The translations under genes were made by a program, and so were the position numbers. The notes under the pieces are model-generated. The model was given only the letters and a program-made list of their open reading frames with translations. It searched no databases and was not told where the DNA came from. A stretch of DNA of 64,000 nt from Micavibrio aeruginosavorus. Its GTDB lineage: Bacteria; Pseudomonadota; Alphaproteobacteria; Micavibrionales; Micavibrionaceae. Location of the stretch: positions 372,001-436,000 of the forward strand of contig CP066681.1 of assembly GCA_016432265.1 (NCBI GenBank). Direction: 5' to 3'. Shown here piece after piece: positions 9,023-17,800 of this stretch; positions within the stretch are counted from its first letter, which is position 1, and each line of letters starts with the position of its first letter.

Positions 9023-9514
9023 TCAATCCCTGCCGTCGCCGCGGGCCTCATGCGCCAGCGGCTTCACATACTGGCGGTAAGTATCCCACGGGAACCGCAC
9101 CCAGACATTTTGTGCGATTTTTTCGTGGTACAGGTCGACCAGCGCTTCACCTTCGGGTTTGGCAAAGATCGTGACCACCAGCGAATCTTGCAGCATCGAG
9201 CGCAGCATTTTCAATGTGGCACCGGTATCTACCAGATCATCCACCACCAGAACGTCCTGCGTGTAATCGACGGCCGGGGTCTTGAGCAGCACAGGTTCCT
9301 TGCGGGTTTGGGTGTCGTAGGTGTCGATGCATACGGTCTCGATATGGCGGATATCCAGCTCCCGGGCCAGAATCCCTGCTGGAAACATCCCGCCCCGTGT
9401 AATGACTAGTATCTTTTTATAGGTTTTGCCGGTTTGCAGAATCTGGCGCGCCAGTTCGAGGCAGCGCCCCTGAATTTCATCCCACGTCACGTACTTTTCA
9501 GCGTTATAGCTCAT
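9023..9514 (-). CDS. gpt: Xanthine(-guanine) phosphoribosyltransferase
   Basis: Converts xanthine or guanine plus PRPP to XMP or GMP. The 163-residue protein carries the PRPP-binding motif VLVVDDLVDTGATLKML, the ILVITRGGMFPAGILARELDI loop and the C-terminal VRFPWDTYRQY, typical of the enterobacterial Gpt type rather than Apt or Hpt. The ATG overlaps the stop of the upstream deaminase gene by four bases (ATGA), so translation is probably coupled. If the deaminase acts on guanine, its product xanthine would be the substrate here and guaA would finish the route to GMP. Confidence 0.92.
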   Translation of the reverse strand: MSYNAEKYVTWDEIQGRCLELARQILQTGKTYKKILVITRGGMFPAGILARELDIRHIETVCIDTYDTQTRKEPVLLKTPAVDYTQDVLVVDDLVDTGATLKMLRSMLQDSLVVTIFAKPEGEALVDLYHEKIAQNVWVRFPWDTYRQYVKPLAHEARGDGRD

Positions 9515-10518
9515 GTCGAGGCAATCCCGTTATAGGTTTTCAGACGCTCCGGGCGTTCGGCCTGCAGCCGCGCCCATTCCTGCTGGCCGCGATTGGCGAA
9601 GGGGCTGATGTGGATGACCTGTAAGGCCGAGTGGCTATGGTTATAGGGTCGCGCGGCCACGGCAGCGAACAGGTCGTTGTTGCTGATGTCGGGAGCCTCG
9701 GTGGGGGTGAAGCTTTCCGCGCCGGCGACCCGCACCCAGCGCGCGATATTTGCCCATTGCGCCTCGGCATAAGCGAGTGGCCCGATCTGTGCTGTGGTGG
9801 TATACAAAGTTGCCCGTTGCAAATCCCACGGCGTGGCGCTGCCGTTCTCCCGGTTGTGCAGGCAGGCGGCCCGCAGCGCTGTGACCTCGGGGGTCAGGGT
9901 GAAATGGTGGTCGCGTTCGTCCCCGCCCGCGTAAAGCCCGCGGGCCGTTTCGACCACGGCTTCATGCTGCAGCAATTCTTCCTGCACAGCATGGGTCAAG
10001 CGGTCGCGGGCGATTGTGTCCACGCGGATCAATCGCGCCCCTTCGGGTTTGAGCATATCGGCGTGATAGGGTTCGTCATTAAACCCGGCGATGTTTTTGG
10101 TGTCGGCGTAACTTGCGCCGTAGGCCACGATAAAATGTCCGAGGCGCAGCAATTTTTCGCTGACCAGCAATCGCGCCAGAATTTCAAGCTTGGCGTGGCA
10201 CGCCGGGCAGCTTTCGGCGCTCGAAGCCACGATTACGGCGGTTTTGGCTGGGTCGCGGCTTTTAAGGGCGGATTTCAGGGCGTGGATATTCTCGGGGCTT
10301 AAGGCCTGATCTTCGGCATGGGCGCTGCCCACTCCTGTTTCCAGTACGGCGTTCCCGGCGACATCGCCGATGCGAACGATCCAGCCGTTTTCGAGATTGA
10401 TCACATTCAGGCTGGCGCCGAAGGGGCCGCCGCGGCCCTCGCGCACATTTTCAACGGCGGCGTCATCGGCCTCCGTCACCAGTTTTGTCAGAATCTCACG
10501 CGCTATCAGTTCGCTCAT
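9511..10518 (-). CDS. Two-lobed cytidine-deaminase-fold protein, probable guanine/nucleoside deaminase
   Basis: The first half is a zinc-dependent deaminase of the CDA/guanine-deaminase superfamily: GGPFGASLNVI at residues 30-40, the zinc/proton-shuttle motif HAE at 67-69 and the second zinc motif S-C-P-A-C at 103-107. The second half (about 200-335) looks like a repeat of the same fold that has lost the zinc ligands: TLYTTTAQIGPLAYAEAQWANI at 237-258 aligns with the usual TLYTS-EPCPMC-AI-WA pattern but has no cysteines. At 335 aa it is about twice the normal length. It heads the salvage operon and overlaps gpt by 4 bases, so guanine to xanthine is the most economical guess. Confidence 0.75.
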   Translation of the reverse strand: MSELIAREILTKLVTEADDAAVENVREGRGGPFGASLNVINLENGWIVRIGDVAGNAVLETGVGSAHAEDQALSPENIHALKSALKSRDPAKTAVIVASSAESCPACHAKLEILARLLVSEKLLRLGHFIVAYGASYADTKNIAGFNDEPYHADMLKPEGARLIRVDTIARDRLTHAVQEELLQHEAVVETARGLYAGGDERDHHFTLTPEVTALRAACLHNRENGSATPWDLQRATLYTTTAQIGPLAYAEAQWANIARWVRVAGAESFTPTEAPDISNNDLFAAVAARPYNHSHSALQVIHISPFANRGQQEWARLQAERPERLKTYNGIAST

Positions 10519-10602
10519 ATCGGGCCGTTTTTTATGTGCTTCATGAGGCTTTTATAGTATGGTGCCCGCATATCCGCAACCATTCCGCCGACAGGTAGCA
10601 AG

Positions 10603-12210
10603 ATGGCCGCCACCCAGCCCGAAACCGCCCCCGTTCCCCTGCCACAGCATGACCGTATCCTGATTCTCGATTTCGGCTCGCAGGTCACGCAACTGATCGC
10701 CCGCCGCGTGCGCGAATCCGGGGTTTATTGCGAAATCTGGCCGTTCAATCAGGCCGACGATGCCCGGATCAGGGCCTTTAACCCCAAGGGCATCATCCTC
10801 TCTGGCGGCCCGGCGAGTGTTACTGAAGATCAGTCTCCCCGCGCCCCTCGATCTGTCTTTGAAATGAGTGTCCCTGTTTTTGGCATCTGCTACGGCCAGC
10901 AGACGATGGTCGAGCAACTGGGCGGCAAGGTCGAGGCCGGCCACTCATCAAGTCCGGGGGGGCGCGAATTCGGCCGCGCCTATGTTGAGGTCACGGAACA
11001 AAACACCCTGTTGAACGGCATCTGGAACAAGGGTGCCAAAGAACAGGTCTGGATGTCGCATGGCGACCGCGTGACGAAGCTCCCCGAGGGATTCCGTGTC
11101 GTTGGCACCTCCGAAGGAGCGCCTTATGCTTTCATCGCGAATGACGGGAAGAAATTTTACGGCGTGCAGTTTCACCCCGAAGTTGTGCACACCCCGCACG
11201 GCGCGGCGCTACTGAAGAATTTCACCCATGCGGTGTGCGGCTGCGCGGGCGACTGGACGATGGCGGCCTTCAAGGAAGAGGCGATCGCCAAAATCCGTAA
11301 GCAGGTGGGCAAGGGCAAGGTGATCTGCGGCCTCTCCGGCGGGGTCGATTCCACTGTGGCCGCCGTGTTGCTGCATGAGGCGCTCGGCGATCAACTGACC
11401 TGCATTTATGTGGACACAGGCCTGATGCGCGCAGGCGAGAGTGATCAGGTCGTCAATCTCTTCCGCAATCACTATAATATTCCGCTGATCCATGAAGACG
11501 CCTCCGGGAAATTTTTGAGCGGGCTGGAAGGGATCAGCGACCCTGAGATGAAGCGCAAGCTGATCGGCACCATGTTCATCGAGGTGTTCGAGATGTTATC
11601 AAAACGCGTTGGCGGCGCGGAATTTCTGGCGCAGGGCACGCTTTACCCCGATGTGATCGAATCCGTCTCTTTCATCGGTGGCCCCTCGGTCACGATCAAG
11701 TCGCACCACAACGTGGGTGGCCTGCCCGAGCGCATGAACTTAAAACTGGTCGAACCCTTGCGCGAACTGTTCAAGGACGAAGTACGGAGCCTGGGCGTGG
11801 AACTGGGTTTGCATCCTGACTTCGTGAAACGCCATCCGTTCCCGGGGCCGGGCCTCGCGATCCGCATCCCTGGCGAGATCACGGGCGAAAAACTCGATAT
11901 CCTGCGCAAGGCCGATGCGATCTATCTGGAAGAAATCAGGAACGCAGGGTTATATGACGCGATCTGGCAGGCCTTCGTCGTGCTGCTGCCCGTGCGCTCC
12001 GTAGGCGTGATGGGCGACGGTCGTAGCTATGATTACGTCTGCGCTCTTCGCGCCGTCACCTCGACCGATGGCATGACCGCCGACTTTTTCCATTTCGATC
12101 ACGAATTCCTGGGAAGAGTGGCTACCCGCATCATCAACGAAGTCCGTGGCATCAATCGCGTGACCTACGACATCACGAGCAAGCCACCGGGAACGATCGA
12201 GTGGGAGTAA
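10603..12210 (+). CDS. guaA: GMP synthase (glutamine-hydrolysing)
   Basis: Aminates XMP to GMP using glutamine and ATP. The N-terminal class I glutaminase has the nucleophile Cys96 in FGICYGQQ and the His/Glu pair in [11 protein letters not shown]. The ATP pyrophosphatase domain has the PP-loop LSGGVDST, and the C-terminal dimerisation domain ends KPPGTIEWE, the universal GuaA terminus. Length 535 aa is normal, with about 15 extra N-terminal residues. It is divergent from the salvage operon across an 84-base gap. A second copy of its last codons lies 920 bases downstream. Confidence 0.98.
   Translation: MAATQPETAPVPLPQHDRILILDFGSQVTQLIARRVRESGVYCEIWPFNQADDARIRAFNPKGIILSGGPASVTEDQSPRAPRSVFEMSVPVFGICYGQQTMVEQLGGKVEAGHSSSPGGREFGRAYVEVTEQNTLLNGIWNKGAKEQVWMSHGDRVTKLPEGFRVVGTSEGAPYAFIANDGKKFYGVQFHPEVVHTPHGAALLKNFTHAVCGCAGDWTMAAFKEEAIAKIRKQVGKGKVICGLSGGVDSTVAAVLLHEALGDQLTCIYVDTGLMRAGESDQVVNLFRNHYNIPLIHEDASGKFLSGLEGISDPEMKRKLIGTMFIEVFEMLSKRVGGAEFLAQGTLYPDVIESVSFIGGPSVTIKSHHNVGGLPERMNLKLVEPLRELFKDEVRSLGVELGLHPDFVKRHPFPGPGLAIRIPGEITGEKLDILRKADAIYLEEIRNAGLYDAIWQAFVVLLPVRSVGVMGDGRSYDYVCALRAVTSTDGMTADFFHFDHEFLGRVATRIINEVRGINRVTYDITSKPPGTIEWE
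12195..12208 (+). repeat. Direct repeat copy 1 (guaA 3' end, probable att site)
   Basis: GATCGAGTGGGAGT covers the last guaA codons (Ile-Glu-Trp-Glu). It matches the copy at 13115-13128 at 13 of 14 positions. The 3' end of guaA is a known integration target of site-specific recombinases, so this is read as the original attachment core. Confidence 0.6.
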
Positions 12211-12214
12211 CAGC

Positions 12215-12964
12215 TTATTTACTGAAGTAAGCGTTCTCTACTCGTTCCGGATTTAATTTGGACATCGGCACAGCAGCCTCCATTACTATTTTTGCGCCTA
12301 ATGCTGGATCAAGAATATCTTTAGATTGAATTATAAGTTTTTGTGCCGCGATAGCATAAGTCCAACCCCAATGAATTGGCGCAACACGATACAAAATTTG
12401 TAGATTGCGGGTTGAAGACCAATAACCTAAGGACTCTGCCGGCAATATGCGGGGCATATGATTTTGTGGCAACTGCGGAATAAAAAACTTTTGGTCACCT
12501 ATATTTTCTGCATAATATTTTGCAATAACATTTATATCAGGAAGATTTTTTGCGCCGACGCTTTGTGCCGCGCCACCAACTAGAGACCAGACAGAAATGC
12601 GTCCTTGCTTAGTAGAGAAAATAGGTTCATTTAAAAAATCACCGTAATAAAATTTTTGTCCGTCTTTGGTTTCAACAATTACAAACAAATCTTTTTCTTG
12701 TGCTTTTCCTGTTTTAATCAACGTCTCTCGAATACCCATCTGACAGCCAAAGCCAGCAAGCGCACCAAGAAGGCTTAACAAGGTTTCTACGTGTACGCCT
12801 TTATCATCCGGATAACGGGCTTTATATTCTTGAACAAGAAGATTAAGCACAGCTTCGTCAGCTTTAACATTAGGATCCATTTGAGGGTGGGGGACTTCAA
12901 CTTGCGGATTTTTATTTTCTAATGATGTTTCCGATTTTTGTCCTTTAAAGAGTTTTCCAAACAT
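12215..12964 (-). CDS. Hypothetical protein, A+T-rich, inside the guaA-end repeat, 249 aa
   Basis: Not recognised. The start has a good AGGAG site. The product starts MFGKLFKGQKSETS, has a charged, Pro-rich linker to about residue 40, then a helical segment (LNLLVQEYKARYPDD), a Gly/Ala-rich stretch (LLSLLGALAGFGCQMG) and mixed alpha/beta sequence with VIVETKDGQKFYYGDFLNEPIF. No signal peptide or clear membrane span is seen. Base composition is visibly more A+T-rich than guaA and its codon choice differs (many AAA, TTA and ATA codons). It lies tail-to-tail with guaA, five bases apart, between two copies of the guaA end, so horizontal acquisition is likely. Confidence 0.7.
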   Translation of the reverse strand: MFGKLFKGQKSETSLENKNPQVEVPHPQMDPNVKADEAVLNLLVQEYKARYPDDKGVHVETLLSLLGALAGFGCQMGIRETLIKTGKAQEKDLFVIVETKDGQKFYYGDFLNEPIFSTKQGRISVWSLVGGAAQSVGAKNLPDINVIAKYYAENIGDQKFFIPQLPQNHMPRILPAESLGYWSSTRNLQILYRVAPIHWGWTYAIAAQKLIIQSKDILDPALGAKIVMEAAVPMSKLNPERVENAYFSK

Positions 12965-13114
12965 ATGTCCCAGCTCCTAGCGTTTCTAATTTTCCAATTG
13001 TATAGTTTAAGGGCGAAGTGTCTAGTTATTTGAAATAAAATGCCAATTGCAACTACAAACTTACTACAAACAAAAATTTAACAACATTAAATCAAATGCT
13101 TATGAGCATAAGGA

Positions 13115-13128
13115 TGATTGAGTGGGAG
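13115..13128 (+). repeat. Direct repeat copy 2 (displaced guaA 3' end)
   Basis: GATTGAGTGGGAGT, one mismatch to the copy at 12195-12208. The mismatch is synonymous in the guaA frame: both copies read Ile-Glu-Trp-Glu followed by a stop (TAA in guaA, TGA here). Such a codon-conserved duplicate is what insertion at a gene end leaves behind. Confidence 0.6.
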
Positions 13129-13158
13129 TGATTCTTTAAAAGAAAACTCTTTGCAAAA

Positions 13159-14214
13159 TTACGGCTGCCGCTGGCAGCCTGTGGGGTTATATGCGGCGTA
13201 TAGTTTGTCTTCTTTCTCAAGCGCCATGCCGCGTTCGTCCATTATCTCATAATACAAATTGCTAATCCCCTGAGCCTCACCCGGCTTTAGGCCACGTTCC
13301 CCTTTGCTGGCTCTTATAAAAAAAACCTGACCTCCGCCATTTTTTTCATAAGCCACAATGGACAGGCTGAATTCTCTATAAAGACGGTAAAATTCTCCTG
13401 CTTCCGGCGTTCCGGGCCTTACGCCTTGATTGTATAAGGCAATGACTCTGTCTATAGCCTGCTCTTCTGCTTTCTGCCGCCATTCCGAAGATATTGATCG
13501 TATGGTCTCATAATCAATGCCGGGGTTGACTTCTTCAATCGCCTCGATGAAAGAGAGATGACTCCCCCTGTTGAATACAGAACTGGTCAAGGCCGATATT
13601 AGATCGCTATATAACCTATAATTGCCGTATACGGCATCCGGATTCAGATTTTGTGTTTTTATAGCTATTTCCGCAGCAGCAAGTTGCCCGTAACGCGCCA
13701 GTTGCGCTTTAAACTCGGAATAGCTCACGCCTGTCACATCCAGAGCCAAGCCTCCTGCAATGCCTACTTTCTGAAGAAGAAGGAAAGATTCCGTTGCTGT
13801 TGCGGGTTTGTTTTTGAATGCCTCCCAGGCTTCTTTTGCCTCCCTGTACATTCTCATTGTCTCAAGGTTGCATATCTCCTTTTCAAAATCGTCTCTTGGT
13901 TCAAACTCGTGCCCCGTTCCCAATTTCAATTTCGGCTCCGCTGCCTTAACCCATGCGTTTTTTGCCGATACTCTGTCTTCGCCCGGAACCTTTTCTCTGA
14001 TAAAGGCGTTTTCCCAGTTCTCACGAGCGAAACCCGGATTGCGAGCCGGATCATTCTTCAACCTCTCACCTTCTTCCGGCGTCAGCACCCGTGCCGGTTC
14101 GTAATCGCCCTTCGTCAACCACCATGCCGCAACGGCAAGCCCAACCGCCGCTGCGCCGAACGCAACGCGTGCCAGCCATAGGGGTTTTGGTTTGTCAAAA
14201 ATGATCTGTTCCAT
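13159..14214 (-). CDS. Hypothetical single-pass membrane protein, 351 aa
   Basis: Not recognised. The start at 14214 (MEQIIFDKPKPLWLARVAFG) puts a single hydrophobic segment, VAFGAAAVGLAVAAWWL, close to the N-terminus, followed by a polar body of about 310 residues. This topology suggests a periplasmic or cytoplasmic domain tethered to the inner membrane. The body is mostly helical, with two charged stretches (TPEEGERLKNDPARNPGFARENWENAF and ETMRMYREAKEAWEAFKNK) and no catalytic motif I can identify; the C-terminus ends YAAYNPTGCQRQP. A start at 14235 is also open. It is monocistronic and lies just outside the guaA-end repeat. Confidence 0.65.
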   Translation of the reverse strand: MEQIIFDKPKPLWLARVAFGAAAVGLAVAAWWLTKGDYEPARVLTPEEGERLKNDPARNPGFARENWENAFIREKVPGEDRVSAKNAWVKAAEPKLKLGTGHEFEPRDDFEKEICNLETMRMYREAKEAWEAFKNKPATATESFLLLQKVGIAGGLALDVTGVSYSEFKAQLARYGQLAAAEIAIKTQNLNPDAVYGNYRLYSDLISALTSSVFNRGSHLSFIEAIEEVNPGIDYETIRSISSEWRQKAEEQAIDRVIALYNQGVRPGTPEAGEFYRLYREFSLSIVAYEKNGGGQVFFIRASKGERGLKPGEAQGISNLYYEIMDERGMALEKEDKLYAAYNPTGCQRQP

Positions 14215-14352
14215 TGCAAAGTCTCTCACAGTCAAGCTGTACTTTACTGTCTGTACAATGTTATGTCAAAAAATCGCCGCTGATACAAAATTAAACAAAA
14301 CAAAATTTCTGCCATAATGATGGCTTCAAATCGTTGTTAAGGCGGTAAGAGT

Positions 14353-14397
14353 ATGAAATTTCTGCTCTTTCTCCTGCACAAAGAGGCGTTATTCTGA
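14353..14397 (+). CDS. Possible 14-residue leader peptide
   Basis: ATG to TGA encoding MKFLLFLLHKEALF, preceded by AAGGCGG. It lies 30 bases upstream of the 14428 gene. It may be an upstream ORF or chance; there is no composition evidence either way. Confidence 0.2.
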   Translation: MKFLLFLLHKEALF

Positions 14398-14427
14398 CCA
14401 CGATATAAACAGCTTAAGGATGAAACC

Positions 14428-14958
14428 ATGACGACACATTGTTTGAAAATATTCAGTTGGGCACTACTGATGCTGGTGGTGCTCTGTCTTGGTTTTGCAG
14501 GCAGTGCCTATGCCGAAAAGGGCGGTAGCGGTAAAGACAAAAGCCGTGGCCATGACGATCGCTACGAAGATTCGATCCATCATGATGATGCTCATGAAAG
14601 CGGGCGGGGCGCTCAGAGCAGTGACGGTGGCGACGACAAGTTGTGGGTTCGCATCGGCGATGACGACCGCTCGATTATTACGGCGTTCATCAATGACGAT
14701 CACCGCCGCCACTGCCCGCCGGGTTTGGCCAAGAAGAACAATGGCTGCCTGCCGCCCGGCATCGCCAAAAAGTATACAATCGGCCAGCGCCTGCCGGACG
14801 ATGTGGTCTGGGATCCTCTCCCCGATGATTTGCGCGCGCGCCTGAAACCAGTGCCTGGTTATCAGTATGTGCAGGTGGACAAGGATATTCTGCTGATCGG
14901 TGAGGCGGCCAAGAAAGTGGTCGATGCCGTCACGCTGATTTCGGCGGTCGGTGAATAA
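14428..14958 (+). CDS. Secreted CigR/RcnB-like protein with His/Asp-rich linker
   Basis: A 176-residue protein with a clear signal peptide: MTTHCLKIF, hydrophobic core WALLMLVVLCLGFAG, cleavage after SAYA. The mature N-terminus is a low-complexity, acidic, His-rich linker (residues about 31-70, SRGHDDRYEDSIHHDDAHES). The C-terminal half carries the repeated motif CPPGLAKK-NNG-CLPPGIAKKYTIGQRLP and a small beta domain (YQYVQVDKDILLIGEAAKKVVDA), as in CigR and RcnB-type periplasmic proteins. RcnB is linked to nickel/cobalt homeostasis; here a metal role is only inferred from the His/Asp linker. The downstream methyltransferase starts 43 bases later. Confidence 0.75.
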   Translation: MTTHCLKIFSWALLMLVVLCLGFAGSAYAEKGGSGKDKSRGHDDRYEDSIHHDDAHESGRGAQSSDGGDDKLWVRIGDDDRSIITAFINDDHRRHCPPGLAKKNNGCLPPGIAKKYTIGQRLPDDVVWDPLPDDLRARLKPVPGYQYVQVDKDILLIGEAAKKVVDAVTLISAVGE

Positions 14959-15001
14959 TCCGCGTTTTGCCAAATTCCCGGGTTCGGGGTAATCTGCGGT
15001 C

Positions 15002-16174
15002 ATGGCCAAAGACAACCCCGAACCCGCTTTTTTATCCGCCTTATCCGCTGCCTTGCAAGACGCAAGTTTTGTGAAGCTCTCTTTGGGTCATTACAAGGGC
15101 AGGGAAGAGGGGTTGAAACAGGTGCATGTTCGCCCGATCGTCGTCAAGCGCCAGACGGTCTTGAGTTTTACCTACCGTTATAAAACCCGTGATGTCGTCA
15201 AGAATTACCTCTTCGATGAGGCGTTGGCGCTTGTTAAGGCCTGGCTGGGCCGCGATTTCATGACTGCGACACTGTGCACCACGCAGGCCGACCTTGCCTT
15301 CGACGGCGTGAAAGGCCGCTTGAAGACCGCGGTGCCCACGCATAAAGAAGCGCCGGCCTTAAGCCACGACCGCGCCAAGGCGCGGCAGGTCGATGTCGGG
15401 GCCGGTTGGCTGCATTTGCTGGGCATTACCGATAAGGATGGCAAGGTGCGTCATGACGCGCAGGACAAATATCGCCAGATCGATAAATATATCGAAACCT
15501 TAGGCGCGCAGCTCAAACATATCGACGTGAAAAACGAATTGCGCGTGGTCGATATGGGGGCGGGCAAAGGGTATCTCACGTTTGCGCTTTACGACTATCT
15601 CGCGAACAAGTTGGGCGTGAAGGCTGAGGTGACGGGCGTGGAATATCGCGCAGATTTGGTTGCGCTTTGTAACGGCATCGCGCAGCAGAGCGTTTATACG
15701 GGTTTGCGCTTCGTGCAGGGCGCGATTGAGGATTACGACGCCACGGGCGTCAATGTGCTGATTGCGCTCCACGCCTGCGATACCGCGACTGACGATGCGA
15801 TCGCCAAGGGCGTTAAGGCTGGTGCTGATCTGATCGTCGTCGCCCCGTGCTGTCACAAGCAAATCCGCCGTGAGATGGAGAAGGCGAAGGCTGAAAACGG
15901 TCTCGGCTTTCTCCTCAGGCACGGCACCTTCATGGAGAGGCAGGCGGAAATGGTGACGGATGGGCTGCGCGCGCTGTTGCTGGAATATGAGGGCTACAGT
16001 GCCAAGGTGTTTGAATTTATCTCTGATGCCCACACACCCAAGAACGTGATGATCGTGGCTGTCCGCAATTCCAAAGCCAAACACCATGATCTGGCGGTCT
16101 TAAAAAAGATCAATGAAGCCAAGGTTTATTTCGGTATCAACCGTCATCATCTTGAGAAAAACCTTGAGCTTTAA
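15002..16174 (+). CDS. Class I SAM-dependent methyltransferase
   Basis: 390 aa in two parts. Residues 1-125 form a poorly conserved N-terminal domain with a basic VRPIVVKRQTVLSFTYRYKTRD segment. From about residue 165 a Rossmann-type methyltransferase begins: ELRVVDMGAGKGYLTFALYDYL is the SAM-binding motif I, followed by VTGVEYRADLVALCN (motif II acidic residue), VLIALHACDTATDDAI and LIVVAPCCHKQIRREME. The HACDTATD-APCCHK pair is typical of the METTL25/Methyltransf_32-like group, whose substrates include RNA or ribosomal proteins; the substrate here is unknown. A C-terminal HTPKNVMIVAVR strand closes the fold. Confidence 0.85.
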   Translation: MAKDNPEPAFLSALSAALQDASFVKLSLGHYKGREEGLKQVHVRPIVVKRQTVLSFTYRYKTRDVVKNYLFDEALALVKAWLGRDFMTATLCTTQADLAFDGVKGRLKTAVPTHKEAPALSHDRAKARQVDVGAGWLHLLGITDKDGKVRHDAQDKYRQIDKYIETLGAQLKHIDVKNELRVVDMGAGKGYLTFALYDYLANKLGVKAEVTGVEYRADLVALCNGIAQQSVYTGLRFVQGAIEDYDATGVNVLIALHACDTATDDAIAKGVKAGADLIVVAPCCHKQIRREMEKAKAENGLGFLLRHGTFMERQAEMVTDGLRALLLEYEGYSAKVFEFISDAHTPKNVMIVAVRNSKAKHHDLAVLKKINEAKVYFGINRHHLEKNLEL

Positions 16175-16219
16175 TCCCTGCGCCCTATATAACAGAGCAT
16201 CAAAAGAAGGATCATGCGC

Positions 16220-16450
16220 ATGAGCAAGAAATTCGGTTTCCTGAAATCGGGCCTGATGGGATCCAGCACCATGCCGATGGGTACGGGTGGCGCGCCCTTC
16301 AACCTGTTTCCGGTGGCAGGACATCGCCACCATGAACATGCGGCGGATGGTTCTTGCTGCGGTCATGATCACGACCATCATCACGCGCATGACGGGTTAT
16401 GCGGCCACGATCATGTCCATGATGAAAACTGCGGGCGTACGCACAAATAA
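16220..16450 (+). CDS. Small His/Cys-rich protein, putative metal binder, 76 aa
   Basis: MSKKFGFLKSGLMGSSTMPMGTGG leads into a very His-rich tail (from GHRHHEHAADGSCCGHDH to GCGHDHVHDENCG-like sequence) with about 14 His, 4 Cys and many Asp in 40 residues. There is no classical signal peptide. The ATG at 16220 has better spacing (9 bases) from AGAAGG than an ATG at 16214. The composition suggests nickel, zinc or copper sequestration or delivery, but no named family is recognised. A second, unrelated-in-sequence Cys/His-rich mini-protein is encoded at 17801-18010, with a flavoprotein gene between them. Confidence 0.7.
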   Translation: MSKKFGFLKSGLMGSSTMPMGTGGAPFNLFPVAGHRHHEHAADGSCCGHDHDHHHAHDGLCGHDHVHDENCGRTHK

Positions 16451-16529
16451 TCGGAAAAAGCGGCCCTATACTTCAGATTTCCGACTTGCAAATTGCAAAA
16501 ATCGGGGATGGCATACCCCATACTCTTTC

Positions 16530-17710
16530 TTAAACGGCCTGACCGCAGCACCAGCCGGACGCCCACGCCCACTGGAAGTTATAACCGCCGAGCCATCCGG
16601 TCACGTCCACGACCTCGCCGATAAAATGCAACCCCGGAACGGTGCGCGTTTCAAAAGTTTTCGAGGATAGTTCGTCAGTGTCGATGCCGCCTGCCGTAAC
16701 TTCAGCCGTGCGGTAACCTTCCGTGCCCGAGGGGGTCACCCGCCAGCGTGTCAGGGTTTCGCCGATGCGGGCGATCTTCTCGTCGGAAAGATCGGCCATG
16801 GTGCTCTCGCAACCCGTTTGCTGCGCCAGCATTTCGGCCAGTCGCGCGGGCAGATATTCCGCCAGAACGTTACGCAGGACTTTACGCGGCTGGTTTTTGC
16901 GCGCGGCCTTCAGCAGCGATATAACGTCGCGGTCAGGGCGCTGCCTTCGGACCAAAAGGAAGAAATTTGCAGGATCGCCGGGCCGCTTAAGCCGCGGTGG
17001 GTGAAAAGCAGCGCTTCGCGGAACGTGGCGCCGTTGCAGGATATCACAACCGGATCGACCGCAACCCCGGCCAGCGGTTTGATCAAAGCCATCATGCTCT
17101 CATCGAAGGTCAGAGGCACCAGCGCCGGGCGGGGCGGCACCACTTTGAGTCCGAATTGCCGGGCGATATCGTAACCGAAGCCGCTAGCCCCGACCTTGGG
17201 GATGGAGGGGCCGCCTGTGGCGATCACGAGCTTTTCCGATGTGTAAACGCCGTTCCCGGTTTCAACCGCGAAACCGTCTTCAAGATTCCTGACAGTAGCG
17301 ATCCGGGTTTCCAGCCGGATCACGACCCCGGCTGCAGCCGTTTCCTTGAGCAGCATGTGCACGATATCGCGGGCGGAACGATCGCAGAACAGTTGGCCCA
17401 GCGTTTTTTCATGCCACGGTATATCGTGCCGGGCTAGCAGGGAGATGAAATCCTGCGGTGTGTATCGGGAAAGGGCGGATTTACAGAAGTGCGGGTTGTT
17501 TGAAAGGAAACGTTCGGGGCGGGTTTCGAGATTGGTGAAGTTGCAGCGTCCGCCTCCGGAAATGCGGATTTTCTCCCCCAGTTCGGCGGCGTGATCCAGA
17601 ACCAGAACACGCCGTCTGCGCTGGCCGGCGGTGGCCGCGCACATCAGTCCGGCGGCTCCTGCGCCGATTATTATCACGTCAAAATCGCCTGAATCCGCCA
17701 TTTTTTCCAT
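16530..17710 (-). pseudogene. HI0933/YhiN-family FAD-dependent oxidoreductase, frameshifted
   Basis: Two overlapping frames (17710 to 16910, and 16955 to 16530) together encode one flavoprotein of about 390 residues. Frame one has the FAD motif IIIGAGAAGLMCAATAGQR, ISGGGRCNFTN, and GLSGPAILQISSFW, then goes off into TATLYRC and a stop. Frame two resumes with DVISLLKAARKNQPRKVL and continues through GTEGYRTAEVTAGGIDT to GEVVDVTGWLGGYNFQWAW, the conserved C-terminus. Compared with E. coli YhiN, a few residues are missing at the junction, so a short deletion not divisible by three occurred near 16915-16955. It could be a real pseudogene or an assembly indel. YhiN-type function is not established. 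Confidence 0.85.
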
Positions 17711-17800
17711 TAAACCTTTTCTTTACGCCTTGGTATACAATATCATTCCTATAGCTTCCCCGTGGGTTGGGGGGCGATCCACAGAAGAACAAAGGATAAT

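Noticed and set aside
9631..10302. A 223-codon plus-strand frame opposite the deaminase
   Set aside because: Antisense of a gene with clear HAE and C-P-A-C motifs; no ribosome site.
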